Positions 17,384 to 27,296 of a DNA stretch of 64,000 bases are shown here, piece after piece. The stretch is taken from assembly GCF_001714725.1 (NCBI RefSeq), contig NZ_CP016447.1, positions 1,441,001 through 1,505,000 on the forward strand, written 5' to 3'. Position 1 is the stretch's first letter, and the number at the start of each line of letters is the position of its first letter. The stretch comes from Acidovorax sp. RAC01 (GTDB lineage: Bacteria > Pseudomonadota > Gammaproteobacteria > Burkholderiales > Burkholderiaceae_C). The translations under genes were made by a program, and so were the position numbers. A model generated the notes under the pieces. It saw only the letters and a program-made list of their open reading frames with translations. It made no database searches and was not told the DNA's origin.

Positions 17384-19270
17384 ATGAACCGTTATCCGGT
17401 CTGGAAGTACGCGATCCTCGTGATCGTGATGCTGGTGGGGGCCCTGTACACCCTGCCCAATTTCTTTGGTGAGGCCCCTGCGGTCCAGGTGTCGTCTGCC
17501 AAGGCCACCATCAAGGTGGACGCTGGCGTGCAGCAGCGCGTGGAAGACGCGCTCAAGGCCGCGGGCCTGACGCCGGACTTCGTCGCCCTGGAAGGCAACT
17601 CGGTGCGTGCCCGCTTCGACACGCCGGACAACCAGCTCAAGGCCAAGGACGCCATCCAGAAGGCGCTGATCCCCGACGCCAACGACGCGTCCTACATCGT
17701 TGCGCTGAACCTGGTGTCGCGCTCTCCGGTGTGGCTCAAGTCGCTGCACGCCAACCCTATGTACCTGGGGCTGGACCTGCGCGGCGGCGTGCACTTCATG
17801 CTCCAGGTGGACATGCAGGCCGCCCTGACCAAGAAGGCCGAGTCCTATGCCGGTGACATTCGCACCGCGCTGCGCGACAAGAGCATCCGCCACGGCGGCA
17901 TCAGCCGCGACGGCCAGACCATCGACATCAAGGTGCGCGACGAAGCCACCCTGACCGCCACCCGCAACCTGATCACCGACCAGTTCGCCGATCTGCAGGT
18001 GGTCAGCAGCCCCGACGGCGCCGAATTCCGCCTGCGCGCCTCGATCAAGCCCGAGGCCACGCGCCGCGTGCAGGAGCAGGCACTCAAGCAGAACATGGTG
18101 ACGCTGCACAACCGGATCAACGAACTGGGCGTGGCCGAGCCGGTGATCCAGCAGCAGGGCCTGGACCGGATCGTGGTGCAGCTGCCCGGCGTGCAGGACA
18201 CCGCCAAGGCCAAGGACATTCTGGGCCGCACCGCCACGCTGGAAGTGCGCCTGGTGGACGAGGGCACCGAAGCCCGCGCCGCCGAAACCGGCCGTGGCCC
18301 GGTGCCGTTTGGCTCCGAGCGCTACATGGACCGCAACAGCCAGGCCGTGATCGTGAAAAAGCAGGTCATCCTGACCGGCGAGAACCTGACCGACGCGCAG
18401 CCCGGCTTTGACGGCCAGACGCAGGAGCCCACCGTCAACCTGACGCTGGACGCCAAGGGCTCGCGCATCTTCCGCGACATCACCCGCGAGAACGTGGGCA
18501 AGCGCATGGCCATCGTCCTGTTCGAAAAGGGCAAGGGCGAGGTCGTGACCGCCCCCGTGATCCGCACCGAAATCGCGGGCGGACGGGTGCAGATCTCGGG
18601 CCGCATGACCACCACCGAAGCCAACGACACGGCGCTGCTGCTGCGCGCGGGCTCTCTGGCAGCGCCCATGGAAATCATCGAGGAATTCACCATCGGCCCC
18701 ACGCTGGGCGCCGACAACATCGAGCGCGGCATCAACAGCGTGGTGTGGGGCCTGGTGGTCATCGCCGTTTTCATGTGCTTCTACTACACGCTGTTCGGCG
18801 TGTTCTCCAGCATTGCGCTGGCCGTGAACGTATTGCTGCTGGTGGCCGTGCTGTCCATGCTGCAGGCCACGCTCACCCTGCCGGGCATTGCCGCCATGGC
18901 GCTGGCCATCGGGGTGGCCATCGACTCCAACGTGCTCATCAACGAGCGCATCCGGGAGGAACTGCGCAGCGGTGTCTCGGCGCAGGCCGCTATCCACGCG
19001 GGCTACGAGCGCGCGTGGGCGACCATCCTTGATTCGAACGTGACCACCCTGATTGCAGGCGTGGCGCTGCTGGCCTTTGGCTCGGGGCCTGTGCGGGGCT
19101 TTGCGGTGGTGCACTGCATCGGCATCCTGACCAGCATGTTCTCGGCAGTGTTCTTCTCGCGCGGGCTGGTGAACCTGTGGTACGGGCGCCAGAAAAAGCT
19201 CAAGAGTGTGTCGATCGGCCAGGTCTGGAAGCCCGATGCAGACACCGGTGCCGTGGCAAAGTCGCAATAA
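17384..19270 (+). CDS. secD: Protein translocase subunit SecD
   Basis: A 628-residue proton-driven helper of Sec export. The N-terminal transmembrane helix is followed by a large periplasmic domain with the conserved LGLDLRGGVHFML near residue 127, and five transmembrane helices from about residue 450 carrying the RND-type motifs (ALAIGVAIDSNVLINERIRE). AAAAGG precedes the ATG. The 134-base gap after yajC holds no gene. Length and motifs are normal. Confidence 0.96.
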   Translation: MNRYPVWKYAILVIVMLVGALYTLPNFFGEAPAVQVSSAKATIKVDAGVQQRVEDALKAAGLTPDFVALEGNSVRARFDTPDNQLKAKDAIQKALIPDANDASYIVALNLVSRSPVWLKSLHANPMYLGLDLRGGVHFMLQVDMQAALTKKAESYAGDIRTALRDKSIRHGGISRDGQTIDIKVRDEATLTATRNLITDQFADLQVVSSPDGAEFRLRASIKPEATRRVQEQALKQNMVTLHNRINELGVAEPVIQQQGLDRIVVQLPGVQDTAKAKDILGRTATLEVRLVDEGTEARAAETGRGPVPFGSERYMDRNSQAVIVKKQVILTGENLTDAQPGFDGQTQEPTVNLTLDAKGSRIFRDITRENVGKRMAIVLFEKGKGEVVTAPVIRTEIAGGRVQISGRMTTTEANDTALLLRAGSLAAPMEIIEEFTIGPTLGADNIERGINSVVWGLVVIAVFMCFYYTLFGVFSSIALAVNVLLLVAVLSMLQATLTLPGIAAMALAIGVAIDSNVLINERIREELRSGVSAQAAIHAGYERAWATILDSNVTTLIAGVALLAFGSGPVRGFAVVHCIGILTSMFSAVFFSRGLVNLWYGRQKKLKSVSIGQVWKPDADTGAVAKSQ

Positions 19271-19365
19271 GTACGGAAGAAGACCCATGGGGTTCTCCGC
19301 TTGCGGCCCGGGTGCGACAACGCACCTGAGCCCTGGCTGAAGACTCCGGCAAAGGACAAGACATC

Positions 19366-20316
19366 ATGGAATTTTTCCGGATCAAAAAAGACATCCCCTT
19401 CATGAAGCACGCGTTGATCTTCAACGCGATCTCCTTCATCACGTTTGCGCTGGCGGTGTTCTTCCTGTTCACGCGCGGCCTGCACCTGTCGGTAGAGTTC
19501 ACCGGCGGCACCGTCATGGAGGTGGCCTACAGCCAGCCGGCCGAGCTCTCCAAGGTGCGGGAAACCGTCTCGTCCCTGGGCTACCCCGAGGTGCAGGTGC
19601 AAAACTTCGGCACGGCGCGAGATGTGATGATCCGCCTGCCCGTGCAAAAGGGCGTGACCTCTGCGCAGCAAAGCGAACAGGTCCTGTCGGCGCTCAAGGC
19701 GGCCGACCCTGAGGTCACCCTGCGGCGCACGGAGTTTGTCGGGCCCCAGGTGGGCGAGGAGCTCGTCCACGGCGGCCTGATGGCGCTGGCTATGGTGGTG
19801 GTCGGCATCGTGATCTACCTGGCATTCCGCTTCGAGTGGAAATTCGGCATTGCGGCCATCATCGCCAACCTGCACGACGTGGTGATCATCCTGGGGTTCT
19901 TCGCGTTCTTCCAGTGGGAGTTCTCGCTGGCCGTGCTGGCCGCCGTGCTGGCCGTGCTGGGCTATTCGGTCAACGAATCCGTCGTGATCTTCGACCGGAT
20001 CCGCGAGGCCTTCCGCAAGTACCGCAAGATGACCACCCACGAAGTCATCGACCATGCCATCACGAGCACGATGAGCCGCACGATCATCACGCACGCCTCC
20101 ACCGAGGCGATGGTGCTGTCGATGTTCTTCTTCGGGGGCCCCAGCCTGCACTACTTTGCCCTGGCGCTCACCATCGGCATCGTCTTCGGCATCTACTCGT
20201 CGGTGTTCGTGGCTGCGGCCATCGCCATGTGGCTGGGTGTCGAGCGTGAAGACCTGATCAAGCCCGTCAAGAAGGACGGCGACCCCAACGATCCCCATGC
20301 GGGAGCCACCGTCTGA
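19366..20316 (+). CDS. secF: Protein translocase subunit SecF
   Basis: A 316-residue partner of SecD. It has transmembrane helix 1 near residues 18-38, the conserved FTGGTVMEV after it, a small periplasmic domain, and a C-terminal helix bundle with VLGYSVNESVVIFDRIRE. An AAAGGA site precedes the ATG. The protein is complete and normal in length. Confidence 0.96.
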   Translation: MEFFRIKKDIPFMKHALIFNAISFITFALAVFFLFTRGLHLSVEFTGGTVMEVAYSQPAELSKVRETVSSLGYPEVQVQNFGTARDVMIRLPVQKGVTSAQQSEQVLSALKAADPEVTLRRTEFVGPQVGEELVHGGLMALAMVVVGIVIYLAFRFEWKFGIAAIIANLHDVVIILGFFAFFQWEFSLAVLAAVLAVLGYSVNESVVIFDRIREAFRKYRKMTTHEVIDHAITSTMSRTIITHASTEAMVLSMFFFGGPSLHYFALALTIGIVFGIYSSVFVAAAIAMWLGVEREDLIKPVKKDGDPNDPHAGATV

Positions 20317-20333
20317 CGCGCTAATATCCCCTT

Positions 20334-22730
20334 ATGTATCCCACGCCCTCGCCCGTTCCGCAGCGTCGACTGGCCCGCCAGGCTCGCCAGAGGTTCGTGG
20401 AAGGGGCGTGCGCCGGCCTGGCAGCGCTCGACAAGACTGTCCAGGATTTCCTGACCGCGCTGATGGCCCAGTCCGGTACGGCGAGGGAAATGCAGGCCCG
20501 CCGGGACACCTGGCTGCTCTACCAGCAGCACCATGCCTCATGGGTAGAACGCACGGCCAAGGCATGGCGCGAAGGGCTGGCACCCTTCGCCACATCATCC
20601 GGCGCAGGCACCGTCATCAATGCGGCGGGCGCCCAGTTTGAATTGCTCAGCGACGAGGTGGTTGAGAACAAGATTGTCGCGTCCCGGATGGCCCTGACAA
20701 TCATCGAGCAGGTCAGCTTGCAGTTCGATACCGTGCGGCAGCGAACGCAGTCGCTGGACGGGCAGGACATGGATGCGGGCGACATTCTCCGCCCGGAGTC
20801 GATGTGCCAGAGGCTCGTGGAGCAGTGGGTCGCGGCAGGACTGCCACGCACGGACCTGCAGACTGCGATCGATCCACTGCAGCGCGAGCTCGCGAATCTG
20901 CTGCAAAAGCAGTATCAGGCCGTCAATGTGTTCTACGTGGAGCAGGGCATCACTCCGCAAAATGACCTCCGGTCCAGGGTCAAGCGCACATCCGACGGTG
21001 CAGTGCCCCCATTCGCCAACCAGCGTCCGGGCCTGGACTCTGGCGCAGGCGGTCTGGCATCGCAGGCGCTGGCCCAGTCCCGGGACGCCCTGGCGGCAAG
21101 CCAGTACACCCCCGGGCCTGCGGGCCGCATCGGGCCTGCACAGCCCTTGCCATCCCCCTACCCGCCAAGGCGACCGCCACCGGGATATCTGCAGCAGGGC
21201 CTGCCCACGGGGTTCGCTCAGGGCATCACGCCACTGGCCCGCGCCCGCCATCGCGCCCAGGGCGTGATGGGCCAGTTGCGCCGATTGCTCACGCAACCCG
21301 CGACCGGGTTCGATATGGTGAACGCACCTCCCGCATCGGCGGCGCTGGCCCATGCGCTTTCAGCACAGCGCATCCAGGCGGACACCTACTACAGCGGCGT
21401 CGGAACGCTGGTGGAAGACTACAGCCCGGCGGCCGTGGTGCAAGTGGCCGGTGCCGTGCGCGAGCGTTCGACAGAGCTCAAGAAAAAAGCATCCACTGCG
21501 GGTGAGAAGGCCATCATCGAAGTGGTGGCGCTGATGTTCCAGAGCATCCTGGCCGAGGACCGCATTCCACCGGCTGTGCGCGTGTGGTTTGCACGCCTGC
21601 AGGTGCCCGTGCTGCGGGTAGCGCTGGCCGAGCCCGAGTTTTTCAGCAACCTCAACCATCCGGCCCGCCAGTTGATTGATCGCATGGGTGCGTGCGTGAT
21701 GGGCTTTGATGCCACCAGCATCAACGGCAGCGCGCTTGAAAACGAGATCCGCCGCGTGGTGCAGGTCATCGAGCAATATCCGGAGACCGGCCGTCGCGTG
21801 TTTCAGCTTGTCTATGACGAGTTCGAGAAGTTCCTGTCCAAATACCTCACGGAAAAGCAGTCCACATCCCGCCTGGTTTCGGTGGCGCAGCAGGTCGAGC
21901 AGCGCGAGACGCTGGCCATCCAGTACACCATCGAACTGCGCACCATGCTGCGTGACATGCCGGTGCGCGACGAGATTCGCGATTTCCTTTTCAAGACCTG
22001 GGCCGAGGTGCTGGCCTTGTCAGCCGTGCGCGATGGGGCTCAGCACGCAGACACCCTGGCTTACAAGCGAACAGCATCGGATCTCGTCTGGGCGGCCAGC
22101 GCCAAGCCCAACCGCACCGACCGGGCACAGGTCATCCAGAACCTGCCCGGGCTGCTGCAACGCCTGCGGCAGGGCCTGGCCTTGCTGGGCGTCAATGACG
22201 CGGCGCAAGACGCACAGGTCAAGCTGCTCACCGACACGCTGGCCGATGCCTTCCTGTCCAAGACCGCCTCGATCCCGCAGGCCCATATCGACGCCATGGC
22301 CAAGCGGCTGGCCAACCTCGAAGACTTCATGAGCGATGCGACGCTCGGCGAGATGCCGCTGAACACCGACAACATCGAGATGATGCTGGGCATCGACGCT
22401 TCGTCGATCCATGTGGTGGCAGACAACGGCGCACCGGTGGACGAAGCCATGGTCGCCTGGGCGCAGGAGCTGCAGCCCGGCACCTGGTACACCCTGGACC
22501 ACAACGGTGCGTCGGCCCAGGTGCAGTACGTCTGGCAAAGCCAGCGCAAGCAGCTGCACCTTTTTGCCGCCGTGGACGGCAGCAGCTACCTGATCCAGCT
22601 GCGCAGGCTTGCGGCGTACATGCAGGCGGGTCTGCTGGTGCCGCAGGATGACGAGGGATTGACCATCCGGGCCACGCGTGAGGCACTGGCAAAACTGGAC
22701 GCCAACCCCGAGCGCTTGCTGGGCGACTGA
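20334..22730 (+). CDS. DUF1631 family protein
   Basis: A 798-residue cytoplasmic protein of the DUF1631 family, recognisable from the N-terminal and central helical pattern (QDFLTALM, VVALMFQSILAEDRIPPAVRVWFARLQVPVLR) and the C-terminal WYTLDHNG...AQVQYVWQS region, which resembles a small beta domain. The biochemical role of the family is not known. A Pro/Gly-rich linker occupies about residues 225-300. It starts only 17 bases after secF without a clear SD, so its expression may depend on secF transcription. Confidence 0.85.
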   Translation: MYPTPSPVPQRRLARQARQRFVEGACAGLAALDKTVQDFLTALMAQSGTAREMQARRDTWLLYQQHHASWVERTAKAWREGLAPFATSSGAGTVINAAGAQFELLSDEVVENKIVASRMALTIIEQVSLQFDTVRQRTQSLDGQDMDAGDILRPESMCQRLVEQWVAAGLPRTDLQTAIDPLQRELANLLQKQYQAVNVFYVEQGITPQNDLRSRVKRTSDGAVPPFANQRPGLDSGAGGLASQALAQSRDALAASQYTPGPAGRIGPAQPLPSPYPPRRPPPGYLQQGLPTGFAQGITPLARARHRAQGVMGQLRRLLTQPATGFDMVNAPPASAALAHALSAQRIQADTYYSGVGTLVEDYSPAAVVQVAGAVRERSTELKKKASTAGEKAIIEVVALMFQSILAEDRIPPAVRVWFARLQVPVLRVALAEPEFFSNLNHPARQLIDRMGACVMGFDATSINGSALENEIRRVVQVIEQYPETGRRVFQLVYDEFEKFLSKYLTEKQSTSRLVSVAQQVEQRETLAIQYTIELRTMLRDMPVRDEIRDFLFKTWAEVLALSAVRDGAQHADTLAYKRTASDLVWAASAKPNRTDRAQVIQNLPGLLQRLRQGLALLGVNDAAQDAQVKLLTDTLADAFLSKTASIPQAHIDAMAKRLANLEDFMSDATLGEMPLNTDNIEMMLGIDASSIHVVADNGAPVDEAMVAWAQELQPGTWYTLDHNGASAQVQYVWQSQRKQLHLFAAVDGSSYLIQLRRLAAYMQAGLLVPQDDEGLTIRATREALAKLDANPERLLGD

Positions 22731-22830
22731 CCTTCCATTGCCCGGGCAGGACGGCCTGCTCAAAAGGCAGTCCGTGTCTCGCGACACCCGGCGGTCAGGG
22801 TCGCGCCTTTGGCCTACCAGCGCTCTCGGA

Positions 22831-24816
22831 TTACCCGCGCAACAGCTTGTCTTCGGCCAGTGCAAGCGCCGCCGGGTGCCCGGACAACACCAGCGTGTCC
22901 CCAGCCGCCAGACGGACATCGTCGGACGCGGTACCCGGGTGTCCGTTGCTGCGCCGCAGGTTCACCACCTGCACCCCCATGGCCGGAAGCGCAAGCTCCC
23001 CCAGCGTGCGGCCAGTGGCTGTGGAGCCAGGAGGAAGGTTGATGGTGGACAGCCGCTCCTGGTCGCGCTCGTTGACCGTATCGTCGTCCGCGCCGTGGAA
23101 GTAGCCCCGCAGCAGGTTGTACCGCTCGTCGCGCTGATCCTGCACAAGCCGAAGCACCCGGCGCATGGGGACGCCCACCAGGGCCAGCGCGTGGCTGGCA
23201 AGCATGAGCGAGCCTTCGATGGCCTCGGGAACGACTTCGGTGGCCCCGGCTTCCTGCAGACGTTCCAGATACAGATCGTCCTGGGTGCGCACCACCACCG
23301 GCACATGGGCGGCATGGCTGCGCGTGTTGGCCAGCACCTTCAGGGCCGCCGGCACGTCGATGTACGTGATGGCCACGGCACTGGCACGCACGAGGCCCGC
23401 TGCCATCAGCGCCTGCAGCCGCGTGGCATCGCCGTACACCACCGAATGGCCCGCCGCGGCCGCCTGGCTGACGCGGTCGGGGTCCAGGTCGAGCGCCATG
23501 TAGGGAATGCTTTCCTTTTCCAGCATGCGCGCCAGGTTCTGGCCGCAGCGGCCGTACCCGCAGATGATGACGTGCTTGCTGGTGTTGATCGACTTGCGCG
23601 CAATCGTCGTCATCTGCAGCGACTGTTGCAGCCAGTCGCTGGCCACCAGCTTCATCACGATGCGGTTGCTAAAGAGGATGAGGAACGGCGTGGCCAGCAT
23701 CGACAGCACCATCGCGGCCAGGATGGGGTTCATCAGCGCAGGCTCCACCAGCCCGTTGCGCTGGGTCAGGGACAGCAACACAAAGCCGAATTCGCCCGCC
23801 TGCGCCAGGTACAGCCCGGTGCGCAATGCAACGCCCGTGGTGGCGCCCATGGCGCGGGCCAGCAGCAGGATGAACACCAGTTTGATCAGCAGCGGCAGCG
23901 TCAGCAGCAGGAGCACCAGGCCCCAACGGTCCACCAGGATGTGCCAGTCCAGCATCATGCCGATGGTGATGAAGAAGAGCCCTAGCAATACGTCGTGAAA
24001 CGGCCGGATGTCTGACCCCACCTGATGGCGGTATTCGGTTTCGGACACCAGCACACCGGCGATGAATGCGCCGAGTGCCAGACTCAGTCCGGCCAGTTCG
24101 GTCAGCCATGCCATTCCCAGGGTGATGAGCAGCAGGTTGAGCATGAACAGCTCGTCGCTCTTGCGCCGCGCCACCAGGGTGAGCCACCAGCGCATGACGC
24201 GCTGCCCCCCGGTGAGCAGCAGGCCCACCAGCAGCGTGGCCTTAATCAGCGCCCAGCCCAGTGCGGGGAACAACTGGTCGGGTGACGACGCGAGTGCCGG
24301 GATCAGCACGAGAAGCGGCACCACGGCCAGGTCCTGGAACAGCAGGATGCCCATGACGCGCCGACCGTGCTCGCTCTCCAGCTCTGCCCGTTCAGCCATC
24401 AGTTTCACAACGATGGCCGTGCTGCTCATGGCCATAACGCCTGACAGTGCCACTGCCGTCTGCCAGCCCATCTCCCACACGCCGCCCAGCCAGCGCGACA
24501 TCAGCAGCGCCCCTCCGGTGGCGGCCGCCATCGTGAGCACTACCTGCATCAGGCCAAGGCCAAAAACCTGGCGGCGCATGGCGCGCAGTTTGGGCAGGCT
24601 GAACTCGAGCCCGATGGCGAACATCAGGAACACCACGCCAAATTCACCAAGGTGGCGCACGCCTTCCGAGTTCTGCGCCAGCGCCAGTGCATGCGGGCCA
24701 ATCAGCACGCCTGCGGCCAGGTAGCCCAGCATGGGCGGCAACTTGAGGCTGCGGCAAGCCACCACGCCCAGCACGGCGGCCAGCAGGTACAGCAACGTCA
24801 AGGCGAGGGACGACAT
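22831..24816 (-). CDS. Monovalent cation:proton antiporter-2 (KefB/KefC-like)
   Basis: A 661-residue CPA2 antiporter. The first 390 residues are about 12-13 transmembrane helices with the family pattern (GVLIGPHALAL, FLMFAIGLEFSLPKL). A TrkA-N NAD-binding domain follows near residues 412-530 (VIICGYGRCGQNLARML), then a TrkA-C domain near 575-655 (LPAMGVQVVNLRR). Such proteins efflux K+ in exchange for H+ under electrophile or pH stress. An AGGA site lies upstream of the start. Divergent from kdsD; the 129-base gap between them holds no other gene. Confidence 0.93.
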   Translation of the reverse strand: MSSLALTLLYLLAAVLGVVACRSLKLPPMLGYLAAGVLIGPHALALAQNSEGVRHLGEFGVVFLMFAIGLEFSLPKLRAMRRQVFGLGLMQVVLTMAAATGGALLMSRWLGGVWEMGWQTAVALSGVMAMSSTAIVVKLMAERAELESEHGRRVMGILLFQDLAVVPLLVLIPALASSPDQLFPALGWALIKATLLVGLLLTGGQRVMRWWLTLVARRKSDELFMLNLLLITLGMAWLTELAGLSLALGAFIAGVLVSETEYRHQVGSDIRPFHDVLLGLFFITIGMMLDWHILVDRWGLVLLLLTLPLLIKLVFILLLARAMGATTGVALRTGLYLAQAGEFGFVLLSLTQRNGLVEPALMNPILAAMVLSMLATPFLILFSNRIVMKLVASDWLQQSLQMTTIARKSINTSKHVIICGYGRCGQNLARMLEKESIPYMALDLDPDRVSQAAAAGHSVVYGDATRLQALMAAGLVRASAVAITYIDVPAALKVLANTRSHAAHVPVVVRTQDDLYLERLQEAGATEVVPEAIEGSLMLASHALALVGVPMRRVLRLVQDQRDERYNLLRGYFHGADDDTVNERDQERLSTINLPPGSTATGRTLGELALPAMGVQVVNLRRSNGHPGTASDDVRLAAGDTLVLSGHPAALALAEDKLLRG

Positions 24817-24945
24817 GTAACGATCCTATCCGAGCAGGACCGACATGCGGCGTTCTTCGCAGGGTAAAGCGCGCCAGCCGGCGAGACTGACGGCAAAAGC
24901 CGGGGCTGGACGGGAGATCCGACAGCCCGTCGATAGAATCGGTGG

Positions 24946-25947
24946 ATGACTCCGTCGCCCTCCGCGCTGCCCCCCTTCGATGCCGAACAGGCCTTGCGCC
25001 TGGCCCGCCAAACCCTGGACATCGAGGCCGCAGCCGTGCTGGGGCTCAAGGCCCGGGTCGGCGAGCCGTTTGCAAGCGCTGTGCAGGCCATGCTGGCGGT
25101 TCGCGGCCGCGTGGTGGTGATGGGCATGGGCAAGAGCGGGCACATCGGCCGCAAGATCGCGGCCACCCTGGCATCTACCGGCACGCCGGCGATGTTTGTG
25201 CACCCGGCCGAGGCCAGCCACGGCGACCTGGGCATGATCAAGTCGATCGACCTGGTGCTGGCGCTGTCCAACAGCGGCGAGGTGGACGAACTCACAACCC
25301 TGCTCCCCGTGATCAAGCGCCTGGGCGCGACGCTGGTGGCAATGACGGGGCGAACCCAGTCCACCCTCGCGCAGCATGCCGACATCGTGCTCGATAGCGG
25401 CGTGGAGCGCGAGGCCTGCCCGCTGCAGCTGGCCCCCACGGCCAGCACCACCGCTCAGCTCGCTCTGGGCGATGCGCTGGCAGTGGCCTTGCTGGACGCG
25501 CGCGGGTTTCGCCCGGAAGACTTTGCCCGCTCCCACCCCGGCGGTGCGCTGGGGCGCCGGTTGCTCACCCATGTGCGCGATGTCATGCGCTCGGGCGACC
25601 AGATCCCGCGCGTGGCACCCGGCGCATCGTTCAGCGAACTGATGCGCGAGATGAGTGCCAAGGGCCTGGGCGCTTCTGCGATCGTCGACGCGGACGGCCA
25701 GCTGGTGGGCATATTCACCGATGGCGACCTGCGCCGCCGCATCGAGGCCGGGGCCGATCTGCGCAACGCCAGGGCGTCCGATGTGATGCACCCGTCGCCA
25801 CGCCGCATATCGCCCGATGCCCTGGCGGTGGATGCGGCCGAAATGATGGAAGCGCACGCCATCACCAGCGTCCTCGTGGTGGACGCTGGCGGCCAGCTCG
25901 CGGGCGTCGTCCATATTGGCGACCTCATGCGGGCCAAGGTGATCTGA
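24946..25947 (+). CDS. kdsD: Arabinose-5-phosphate isomerase (KdsD)
   Basis: A 333-residue enzyme converting D-ribulose-5-phosphate to D-arabinose-5-phosphate, the first step of KDO (LPS core) synthesis. SIS domain in residues 45-180 with GMGKSGHIGRK and the HGDLGMI segment, then two CBS domains (about 215-330). The stop TGA shares a base with the kdsC start. A TAGAAT hexamer 13 bases before the ATG is a possible -10 box. Complete and typical. Confidence 0.95.
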   Translation: MTPSPSALPPFDAEQALRLARQTLDIEAAAVLGLKARVGEPFASAVQAMLAVRGRVVVMGMGKSGHIGRKIAATLASTGTPAMFVHPAEASHGDLGMIKSIDLVLALSNSGEVDELTTLLPVIKRLGATLVAMTGRTQSTLAQHADIVLDSGVEREACPLQLAPTASTTAQLALGDALAVALLDARGFRPEDFARSHPGGALGRRLLTHVRDVMRSGDQIPRVAPGASFSELMREMSAKGLGASAIVDADGQLVGIFTDGDLRRRIEAGADLRNARASDVMHPSPRRISPDALAVDAAEMMEAHAITSVLVVDAGGQLAGVVHIGDLMRAKVI

Positions 25948-26528
25948 TGCCTATGCTGGATAAGCCCGCATCCTTGCAGGACCAGCGCCCCGCGTACCGG
26001 TGCGCTCCCGAGCTGCTGTTGCGGGCTCAGGAAGTACGCATTGCATTCTTTGACGTCGATGGCGTGCTGACCGACGGCGGGCTGCTCTTCAGCGAGGCGG
26101 GTGAAACGCTCAAGCGCTTCAATACGCTGGATGGCCATGGCCTCAAGCTGCTGCAGCGCGCTGGCATCACGCCCGCCGTGATCACGGGGCGCGACTCAGC
26201 ACCGCTGCGCGTACGGCTCAAGGCGCTGGGCGTGGAGCACGCCGTGTTTGGCACGGAAGACAAACAGCCCGCCGCAGAGCAGATCCTTGCCCGTCTCGGC
26301 CTGGGCTGGAGCCAGGCCGCCGCCATGGGCGATGACTGGCCTGACCTGCCGGTCATGCGACGCAGCGCCCTCGCCTGCGCGCCGGTCAACGCCCACGTGG
26401 AGGTGCGCCATGCAGCGCACATGGTGACCCAGGCGCGAGGCGGTGAAGGCGCCGCGCGCGAGCTGTGCGATCTGCTACTGGCTGCCACAGGCCGCTACGC
26501 AGCGCTGCTGGCGCCCTACCTGGCATGA
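25947..26528 (+). CDS. kdsC: KDO-8-phosphate phosphatase (KdsC)
   Basis: A 193-residue HAD-family phosphatase making free KDO. The nucleophile pair Asp36 and Asp38 is visible in FFDVDGVLTDGG, and GDDWPDLPVM is the acidic motif near the C-terminus. It overlaps kdsD by one base, so the two steps are translationally coupled. No signal peptide. Confidence 0.95.
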   Translation: MPMLDKPASLQDQRPAYRCAPELLLRAQEVRIAFFDVDGVLTDGGLLFSEAGETLKRFNTLDGHGLKLLQRAGITPAVITGRDSAPLRVRLKALGVEHAVFGTEDKQPAAEQILARLGLGWSQAAAMGDDWPDLPVMRRSALACAPVNAHVEVRHAAHMVTQARGGEGAARELCDLLLAATGRYAALLAPYLA

Positions 26529-26610
26529 GGCAATCCTCAGCAACCCCACAGGTGGCCATGGCCGAAAACCGCTTCGCCTGCCATTTCGCTGCCGCAGAAA
26601 GGGCACTCGC

Positions 26611-27228
26611 GTGCGCATGATTCGCCAGGGCTGGGACCAGATCTCCCTTTACATGCCTGTGCTTTTGATGGGGCTGCTCGCGCTGGGCACGTGGTGGCTG
26701 GTTCGCAATGCGCCGGTTCCGGCATCGACGGCCGTTGAACGCGGCCCCGGCCACCAACCCGACTATTTCATGAAGTCGTTTTCGTTGAAGTCGTTCGACG
26801 CGAAGGGCAGACTCCAGAGCGAAGTTCTGGGCGATGTGGCACGCCACTATCCGGACACCGACACACTCGAAATTGACAAGGCGCGCATCCGCTCGGTATC
26901 TCCCGAAGGTCAGCTCACGCTGGCCACTGCCGACCGCGCGCTGTCCAATTCAGACGGGTCGGAGGTCCAGCTCTTTGGCAATGCGGTGGTCACGCGCGAG
27001 CCCCTGCGAGCCCGGCCAGGGGCACCGGCGCAGCCGCGCATGGAGTTCCGCAGCGAATTCCTGCATGCCTACACCAAGACCGAGCGCGTTCGCTCGGACA
27101 AACCTGTCATCCTCATCCGCGGAAACGACCAGTTCACCGCCGACGGCATGGACTACGACAACCTCGACCAGGTCATGCAGTTGCGCGGGCGCGTACGCGG
27201 TGTGCTGCAGCCGGGCGTAGGCAAGTAG
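26611..27228 (+). CDS. lptC: LPS export protein LptC
   Basis: A 205-residue inner-membrane-anchored periplasmic protein of the LPS transport bridge. One N-terminal helix (LYMPVLLMGLLALGTWWLV) precedes an LptC/OstA-like beta-jellyroll (SFDAKGRLQSEVLGDVARHY, QLFGNAVVTRE). I prefer the GTG at 26611, since AAAGGG lies 7 bases before it; the ATG at 26617 is the alternative and gives a protein two residues shorter. It follows kdsC by 82 bases. The lptA and lptB genes that usually follow are not here. Confidence 0.9.
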   Translation: MRMIRQGWDQISLYMPVLLMGLLALGTWWLVRNAPVPASTAVERGPGHQPDYFMKSFSLKSFDAKGRLQSEVLGDVARHYPDTDTLEIDKARIRSVSPEGQLTLATADRALSNSDGSEVQLFGNAVVTREPLRARPGAPAQPRMEFRSEFLHAYTKTERVRSDKPVILIRGNDQFTADGMDYDNLDQVMQLRGRVRGVLQPGVGK

Positions 27229-27296
27229 ACCGACCATCGGCCCAAGCGACTGCCGCTGACCGTTTCGATCTTCCGACGCTTCCCTGGAGCCACGCG

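Noticed and set aside
16670..19288. Long minus-strand frame opposite yajC and secD
   Set aside because: A shadow of the coding strand with no recognisable motif and no SD at its start.
22731..22830. Bidirectional terminator between DUF1631 and the antiporter gene
   Set aside because: Only a 5-bp GTGTC/GACAC hairpin was found, without a T-run.
26525..26620. Small frame overlapping the kdsC stop and ending at the lptC start
   Set aside because: 31 codons with no SD and no plausible protein features; it is best explained by the kdsC-lptC gap.
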